From Chania fonticola_B (lineage in GTDB: Bacteria > Pseudomonadota > Gammaproteobacteria > Enterobacterales > Enterobacteriaceae): a stretch of 64,000 nucleotides of DNA. Shown here piece after piece: positions 59,213-64,000 of the stretch (position 1 is its first letter; each line of letters begins with the position of its first letter). Made by a program: the position numbers and the translations under genes. The stretch is taken from the NCBI RefSeq assembly GCF_048537545.1, contig NZ_CP183218.1, one strand, 5' to 3'. The notes beneath the pieces were generated by a model, which was given only the letters and a program-made list of their open reading frames with translations, searched no databases and was not told the origin of the DNA.

Positions 59213-60329
59213 AGCTAAATTCGGCCGGATCGTAGAAGTTTAACGGGTCGCCATCTACTTCAGCATAGGGGTAACCAAAGTTATTGAGATCCCCCTGCTC
59301 TGCCTCTGGCGAAAGCGCGAAATCACGGGCGTAGTTAAAACCAACCCAGTTCATTTCCCAGTTGCCGAACAGGTAATCGTTGACGGCTTCAACGGCGACA
59401 TCGCCGTTTTCTTTTTTCTCTGCCAGACGCATTTTAGTAACGTCGGCCGGATCGGCCGGCAACCAGCCGAAACCTGCCAGCCAGAACATCGCCCGGCAAT
59501 GCTGCCCGCCGCTGACTTTTGCCACGCCTTGCTCATCAGCGCTGCCAAATGCCTTCTTAGAATAGCTCCCCAACTTGTGGGATGCGCCCAAGCGAATACC
59601 AAACATCTCACGCGCCGGGATCCCGCTGGCACGGCACAACGCGACGAACACGGAGTTGATATCGGTACATTTCCCGCCCAGCTTGCCGGCCTTAAGGATT
59701 TGCCCCACATCACCAGTACCGCAGCCAATCACCGCATCGTCGCGATGCATATGGGTTCTTACCCATTCATGAATTAGCCTCGCCTGCTGTAAAGGAGATT
59801 TCTCACTGCCTATAATCTTCAACGCCGTTTCTTTCACTAGCCCATCCACCGGAATATGTGGGGTTGCGTTAAGATAGGGTTGTATCTCTGCAGGGAACAC
59901 CAGATCGGTTTGCGGGAGGTGCCATTCGGCCAGTTGGTTGCTCTTCAGCGGTTCCCAGTCCAAGGTTTCAATCAGCATTTCCACTTTCAGTTCCATCGGG
60001 CCTTTGGAATCCGGCCAGGAAGCAAACAACGTTTTGGCTGCGTAGGTATTATTTGCCGTGAGGTAGGCCTGCTGATAGTTGCCAGAAAAAGAAATGTGCT
60101 TCAGTTGCTGGAAGGCGGTGTCCTGGGGGACAGGGATCCACAGATTGGCCTTACCTTCTGAGCCTGCTGGCGCTTTCAATTGATACGTTTGTGTCATCAC
60201 AAAACGTCTTCTGTTATCCACGCAGGTTGACGCCGGGATATCCGTTTTTCGCGACTCAGACCAGACCGGGCTTATCAGCCCAAAAGAAGATAATGCCGCC
60301 GCACCCTTGAGAAATTTACGCCTTTCCAT
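59184..60329 (-). CDS. Secreted transglutaminase-like protein
   Basis: 381 residues from ATG 60329; AAAGGAACGG precedes it and the longer frame from 60413 is not needed. The N-terminus MERRKFLKGAAALSSFGLIS is a twin-arginine-like signal peptide (RRKFLKG). A transglutaminase-core domain follows with the triad Cys in GGKCTDINSVFVAL, His in GGQHCRAMFWLAG and Asp in LPADPADVTK. Such proteins are proteases or peptide-modifying enzymes of the periplasm. Coupling to a MerT/MerP-like pair suggests a shared envelope or metal function that I cannot define. Confidence 0.8.
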   Translation of the reverse strand: MERRKFLKGAAALSSFGLISPVWSESRKTDIPASTCVDNRRRFVMTQTYQLKAPAGSEGKANLWIPVPQDTAFQQLKHISFSGNYQQAYLTANNTYAAKTLFASWPDSKGPMELKVEMLIETLDWEPLKSNQLAEWHLPQTDLVFPAEIQPYLNATPHIPVDGLVKETALKIIGSEKSPLQQARLIHEWVRTHMHRDDAVIGCGTGDVGQILKAGKLGGKCTDINSVFVALCRASGIPAREMFGIRLGASHKLGSYSKKAFGSADEQGVAKVSGGQHCRAMFWLAGFGWLPADPADVTKMRLAEKKENGDVAVEAVNDYLFGNWEMNWVGFNYARDFALSPEAEQGDLNNFGYPYAEVDGDPLNFYDPAEFSYDYVSVEQR

Positions 60330-60564
60330 CACCGTTCCTTTTTTTATTATCAGATAGTGCCAAAGCCTTGCCCACCGCCTTTGGGAGGGCAATAGTATGC
60401 ACCCAGGCAGCACAAAACGACATACCGCTTACGCAAAAAGACATCTGGGAATATACGGTAAACGGCATGCGGGAAAGTGGAGACGTCTCAAGAAAAATAA
60501 AATACGCTACGGAGCAAACGATCAAGTAGGAGGCGGGATTACTCCCACCGTCCTTACAATAACA

Positions 60565-62469
60565 TTATACGATAAACCGATTCACTAATTGGGTCATCGC
60601 TGCCGCTTGGTTGTCCAGTACCTGACTGGCACTGGCCGCTTGGGAAACCAAAGCCGCATTTTGCTGGGTGACTTGTTCAAGCTGATTCAAAGCCAGATGA
60701 ACCTGCCCTACCCCCAATGATTGTTCGTTGGCGGCCTGAGCGATATCGCTAACATATTGCTTCATCAGCCCAGAGTTATCTGCTGCCGCTTTTAGCGCGA
60801 TCCCGGAAGCCGAAACCCGGGCGACGCCTTCCGCAATTTTTTCCATATTTTGATTAATCAGCTCTCGGATCTGGCTCGCCTCTTTAGCACAACGTTGAGA
60901 GAGGTTACGCACCTCACTCGCTACCACCGCAAATCCCCTTCCGGACTCGCCAGCTCGAGCGGCTTCTACCGCAGCATTGAGCGCCAATAAATTAGTCTGA
61001 AAAGAAATGTCGTCAATAGAAGCCACGATACGTGAAATCTGCTCGCTAGAATTACGGATCTCCGACATGCTCTGGCTGGCTTCATTCGCCACGCGATTCG
61101 CCTGCATGACATCGCGCTCCATCGCCAGCGTGAGTTGTTCAGCTTCGCGGGCGTTATCTGCAGTCTGGGAGATCGCCGTGGACATTTGTTCCATGCTGGC
61201 CGCAGTTTCAACGATAGATGCTGCCTGTTCATCAGTACGTTGCGCCAAATCCTGATTGCCAGCAGCAATATCACTGCTAGCATGGTGAAGGATCTCCGAG
61301 CCGGATTTAATCTCTTTAACAATATGCTGAATATTTTCAATGGATTGATTATAGGCATGATTCAGTGCTGACAACTCATCACTACCCGGCACGCTAAGGC
61401 GTTGGGTCAAATCCCCCTCCATTTCACCAATCGTTTTCAACGTTCCTTGCAGTTGCAGATGGATACTCCGCGCAACGACGATGGCTATCGCCAAGGCAAC
61501 TGCCAGGGAAAGAAGGCTGATGCACAGGAAAGTCATCCATTCGCTACGTGCCGTGCGTGACAACTCTGCAGCATACTTTTGTAACGCGTCAGCGGTTTGA
61601 TTCTCTAGTTGACGCAGCACTTCAATGCGCAAAGTCTGAGCCTTGAACCAATCGGTAGGATTAACCTTGAATCCACCGGTTGCGACTTTATCGAGCGCAA
61701 TCTCACGAAACTTTAGGGCATCAGTTGCCGATGTAGAACGTAATGCGCCATCAAGCGCCGCCGCCTGCTCCGCGGTGCTGAAACGACGAGTCGCAGAAAG
61801 CCAGGCCTCTTGTTTTCCCACCACATCGCTCAACTGGCGGAATTGCCCATCACCAAAACGATCGCTAGAGAAAACGCTGGAGAGTAATGCCCGCTCTATT
61901 CCCGACTGTTCTTTCAGGTTAAGCAGGCTGTAATACGCTGACAATTCTTGGCCGATTTTGCCCGATGTCGTCAAATGCCCAATACCGCCGACAAAATCCA
62001 GCACTTGGGCGATGGTCTTAGTATAGAAACCAATGGCTTGTGGCGCCACAGTGTGTAAATTGCTGACATTATTACGCACCTCGCCAAGTAACTGGGTTTG
62101 GTCGTTAAAAAACTGAATCGCGGATGTATCAATCCCTTCCAATGCGCTGCGATCGGTTTTAGATAACAGTTGGCTAAATTTCGCCATAGCCGCATCGGTC
62201 AGTTTACGTTGATCCGCTAGTTCAGCGCGAAACTGCCCACCGCCAGAGCCCAGGTAACCTGCGCTCATACCACGCTCTTTTTGCAGCTCATGCACGACAT
62301 CCCCTGCACCACGCGCAATTGCCGTTAGCTGAACGATGACATCCATCTGACGTTCGATATTGATACGGGTTTTCATACCCGACCCGGCAAACCAGCATAA
62401 AGCCAGTAGCAGTGGAAACAGAGCAATGAAAAGCTTCATTCTCATCGATATACGGTAGATCCCTAACAT
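60565..62469 (-). CDS. Methyl-accepting chemotaxis protein with NIT sensor domain
   Basis: 634 residues. Membrane span near residues 11-30, a periplasmic helical NIT (nitrate/nitrite-sensing) domain of about 270 residues with VHELQKERGMSAGYLGSGG and SLLNLKEQSGIERALLSS, a second span near 315-335, HAMP (IGEMEGDLTQRLSVPGSDEL) and the signalling hairpin SFQTNLLALNAAVEAARAGE. The C-terminus lacks the NWETF-type CheR tether. It should report small anions or a related ligand to CheA/CheW. AGGA lies nine bases before the ATG at 62469. Confidence 0.9.
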   Translation of the reverse strand: MLGIYRISMRMKLFIALFPLLLALCWFAGSGMKTRINIERQMDVIVQLTAIARGAGDVVHELQKERGMSAGYLGSGGGQFRAELADQRKLTDAAMAKFSQLLSKTDRSALEGIDTSAIQFFNDQTQLLGEVRNNVSNLHTVAPQAIGFYTKTIAQVLDFVGGIGHLTTSGKIGQELSAYYSLLNLKEQSGIERALLSSVFSSDRFGDGQFRQLSDVVGKQEAWLSATRRFSTAEQAAALDGALRSTSATDALKFREIALDKVATGGFKVNPTDWFKAQTLRIEVLRQLENQTADALQKYAAELSRTARSEWMTFLCISLLSLAVALAIAIVVARSIHLQLQGTLKTIGEMEGDLTQRLSVPGSDELSALNHAYNQSIENIQHIVKEIKSGSEILHHASSDIAAGNQDLAQRTDEQAASIVETAASMEQMSTAISQTADNAREAEQLTLAMERDVMQANRVANEASQSMSEIRNSSEQISRIVASIDDISFQTNLLALNAAVEAARAGESGRGFAVVASEVRNLSQRCAKEASQIRELINQNMEKIAEGVARVSASGIALKAAADNSGLMKQYVSDIAQAANEQSLGVGQVHLALNQLEQVTQQNAALVSQAASASQVLDNQAAAMTQLVNRFIV

Positions 62470-62696
62470 CCGGTTTCGTCCTATTTAGGTGACAACATCA
62501 ATAGAACAGCTATCGGCCTGCTTTAAGCACCCTTTAACCACAATGATAGAATTGTTATTATTCCATTGATAAATATCATTATTTTTATTAAAGAATGAGA
62601 ACTGCCAATGCAACCTCCCTCCTTTGCTCTACCACTTCATCCTCACTTCACACAGCCCCGATAAAATGGCCAGATTCTAACTTCGAGGGATTGAAC

Positions 62697-63326
62697 GTGA
62701 TTTTTACCAAACGCCTGTGGGCTATCCTCTTTCTCACCATCGGCCTCATGACCGTGCTGGTCAGCCAAGCTCGCGAGCTACCTGCGGTGCAGGATGGTGA
62801 CATCATTTTCCACACTTCCCGCTCGGCACAGAGCCTGGCGATACAGCAGGCAACCGGCTCACGTTACAGCCACATGGGCATCATTGTGCTGCGAGATGGC
62901 AAGCCTTACGTATTCGAAGCGGTATCAACGGTGAAATATACCCCGCTGGCCGTCTGGATCGATCGGGGAGAGCAAAAGCATTTTGTCGTTAAACGCCTCA
63001 AGAACGCCAAGCAAATGATGACGCCGTCCGCACAGTTAAAAATACGCCAGCAGGTTAAAAGCTTTGCCGGGAAGCCCTACGACATGCAGTTTTCCTGGTC
63101 GGATGAGAAGCTATATTGTTCGGAATTGGTGTGGAAGATTTACGATCGCGCACTAGGGATACAAATCGGCAAGCTGCAAAAAGTACGTGAATTTAACTTT
63201 GGCTCTCCTGCCGTACAGCAGAAACTGAAAGAGCGCTACGGAACGCAAATCCCGTGGGAGGGGTCGGTTATTTCGCCGAAGGCGATGTTTGAATCACCGC
63301 TGCTGGTCACGGTGATCGCGAATTAA
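62697..63326 (+). CDS. YiiX/permuted papain-like cysteine hydrolase
   Basis: 209 residues from GTG 62697 with GAGGGA seven bases upstream; the frame start at 62595 is rejected. A signal peptide precedes VQDGDIIFHTSRSAQSLAIQ; the catalytic histidine is in GSRYSHMGIIV and the cysteine in LYCSELVWKIYDRALG. This is the reversed His-then-Cys order of YiiX-like NlpC/P60 relatives, and the protein aligns well with E. coli YiiX. It acts in the periplasm; the substrate is unknown. Confidence 0.85.
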   Translation: MIFTKRLWAILFLTIGLMTVLVSQARELPAVQDGDIIFHTSRSAQSLAIQQATGSRYSHMGIIVLRDGKPYVFEAVSTVKYTPLAVWIDRGEQKHFVVKRLKNAKQMMTPSAQLKIRQQVKSFAGKPYDMQFSWSDEKLYCSELVWKIYDRALGIQIGKLQKVREFNFGSPAVQQKLKERYGTQIPWEGSVISPKAMFESPLLVTVIAN

Positions 63327-63407
63327 TCTACGGTGACGTCCCCCATCCACATGGATAGGGGACTGTATGTGCTACATAGTAGCTCGGCATCTGACAACAG
63401 CCCCGGG

Positions 63408-64000
63408 CTAGCTTGCGTCCTGCACCCGCAACTCCACCTCATGCGCCTCGTCCGCCTGCGGGATCTCCAATTTGCTCAGCATCCGCGCCATCGCCTCAGC
63501 AGGTACGCTGTATTCCCGCTCGGCATTCTGCCGCAGCCACTGGGCATACGGTACTTCCAGGTAAACAATCTTCACCCTTGCGCCATAGGCGATAAACAAC
63601 TCAACCAGTAGGCTACGCAACTGCCGGGTAATATTGGTGGCATTCCAGACAAAAGGTTCGCCCCGCCGTAACAGCGTTTTAGCCTGCAACTTGGCCTGCT
63701 GCACGACCCAGCCAGTCGCGTTTTTGTCGGTTGGCGAAAGCCGATGCTGGCGGCGAATATTGTCCAGGCTGATAACCTCAAGCCCAGCGGCATGCTGCGC
63801 GATATAGCGATCTTTACCCATTCCCGGCAGCGCACAAAGTAACGTTACTTCGCTCTGAAATTGCTCGTAGGGAACAAAATCCACGCTAGCCTGCGGATGC
63901 GTCAAATAATGGTAACGCTGGTTATCGCTCGCAAAAGGACGCGCTTGCCCCCAGCATTGCTGTTCCTGACAGAACAGTTCGAACAGCTCGATATTATCCA
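63408..64000 (-). CDS. P-loop polynucleotide-kinase-like protein, C-terminal part
   Basis: The frame stays open to the window edge, so the start is not seen; the TTG at 63905 is internal. A linker FELFCQEQQCWGQARPF leads into a kinase domain: Walker A ALPGMGKDRYIAQH, then SLDNIRRQHRLSP, FVWNATNITRQLRSLL and IVYLEVPYAQWLRQN. This is the domain of Pnkp/RNA-kinase-like ATPases that follow an HD-like domain in some enteric proteins, often beside an RNA ligase gene. A role in RNA repair is likely but the partner lies outside the window. Confidence 0.65.
   Translation of the reverse strand, partial: DNIELFELFCQEQQCWGQARPFASDNQRYHYLTHPQASVDFVPYEQFQSEVTLLCALPGMGKDRYIAQHAAGLEVISLDNIRRQHRLSPTDKNATGWVVQQAKLQAKTLLRRGEPFVWNATNITRQLRSLLVELFIAYGARVKIVYLEVPYAQWLRQNAEREYSVPAEAMARMLSKLEIPQADEAHEVELRVQDAS

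Overview
The window looks like the chromosome of a Gram-negative enteric bacterium of the Enterobacterales, most likely Yersiniaceae and Serratia-like. The reasons are the near-E. coli proteins Prs, PrfA, YchF and OsmB, the conserved kdsA-sirB1-sirB2-prmC-prfA-hemA / lolB-ispE-prs-ychH-pth-ychF neighbourhood, and a complete lsr autoinducer-2 system. The genus is an inference from gene content; no rRNA is present to settle it.

Layout. 1-3.7 kb: the 5' end of a SYLF-domain protein gene, an IS1 element, osmB, and an AI-2E-family membrane protein. 3.3-12.5 kb: the lsr locus, with lsrR-lsrK-cupin leftward and lsrACDBFG rightward from a shared control region; together these import, phosphorylate, sense and degrade autoinducer-2. 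12.9-13.5 kb: tRNA-Ser(GGA) followed by two tandem ~178-bp repeats that each carry a copy of the tRNA 3' end and a terminator. 13.6-18.1 kb: small proteins, a membrane diguanylate cyclase, a UPF0303 protein and the SulP transporter DauA. 18.1-31.7 kb: housekeeping genes for KDO synthesis, release factor 1 and its methylase, haem synthesis, outer-membrane lipoprotein insertion, isoprenoids, PRPP, peptidyl-tRNA hydrolase and YchF, with a porin gene placed between hemA and lolB.

31.8-50.5 kb is a foreign, A+T-richer island lying between two similar terminators. Its core is a leftward five-gene operon: a C5-cytosine methyltransferase (DruM), two large proteins without recognisable domains (DruF, DruG), a ~2000-residue DUF1998 helicase (DruE) and a Cas4-like PD-(D/E)XK nuclease. 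I read the first four as a type II Druantia anti-phage system. Around it lies mobile debris: an IS3 orfA remnant, a GNAT-toxin pseudogene, a tyrosine-integrase remnant split by an intact IS3-family element whose right end is duplicated, a coiled-coil membrane protein of unknown function, and a 45-bp copy of a tRNA-Thr 3' half that looks like an old attachment site.

50.8-64 kb returns to chromosome-like genes: a globin-family protein translationally overlapping a hybrid histidine kinase; a convergent RsbU/STAS/RsbW-type partner-switching trio; an alpha-glucan phosphorylase; a MerT/MerP-like pair with a secreted transglutaminase-like protein; a NIT-domain chemoreceptor; a YiiX-family cysteine hydrolase; and the 3' part of a P-loop kinase gene that runs off the window.
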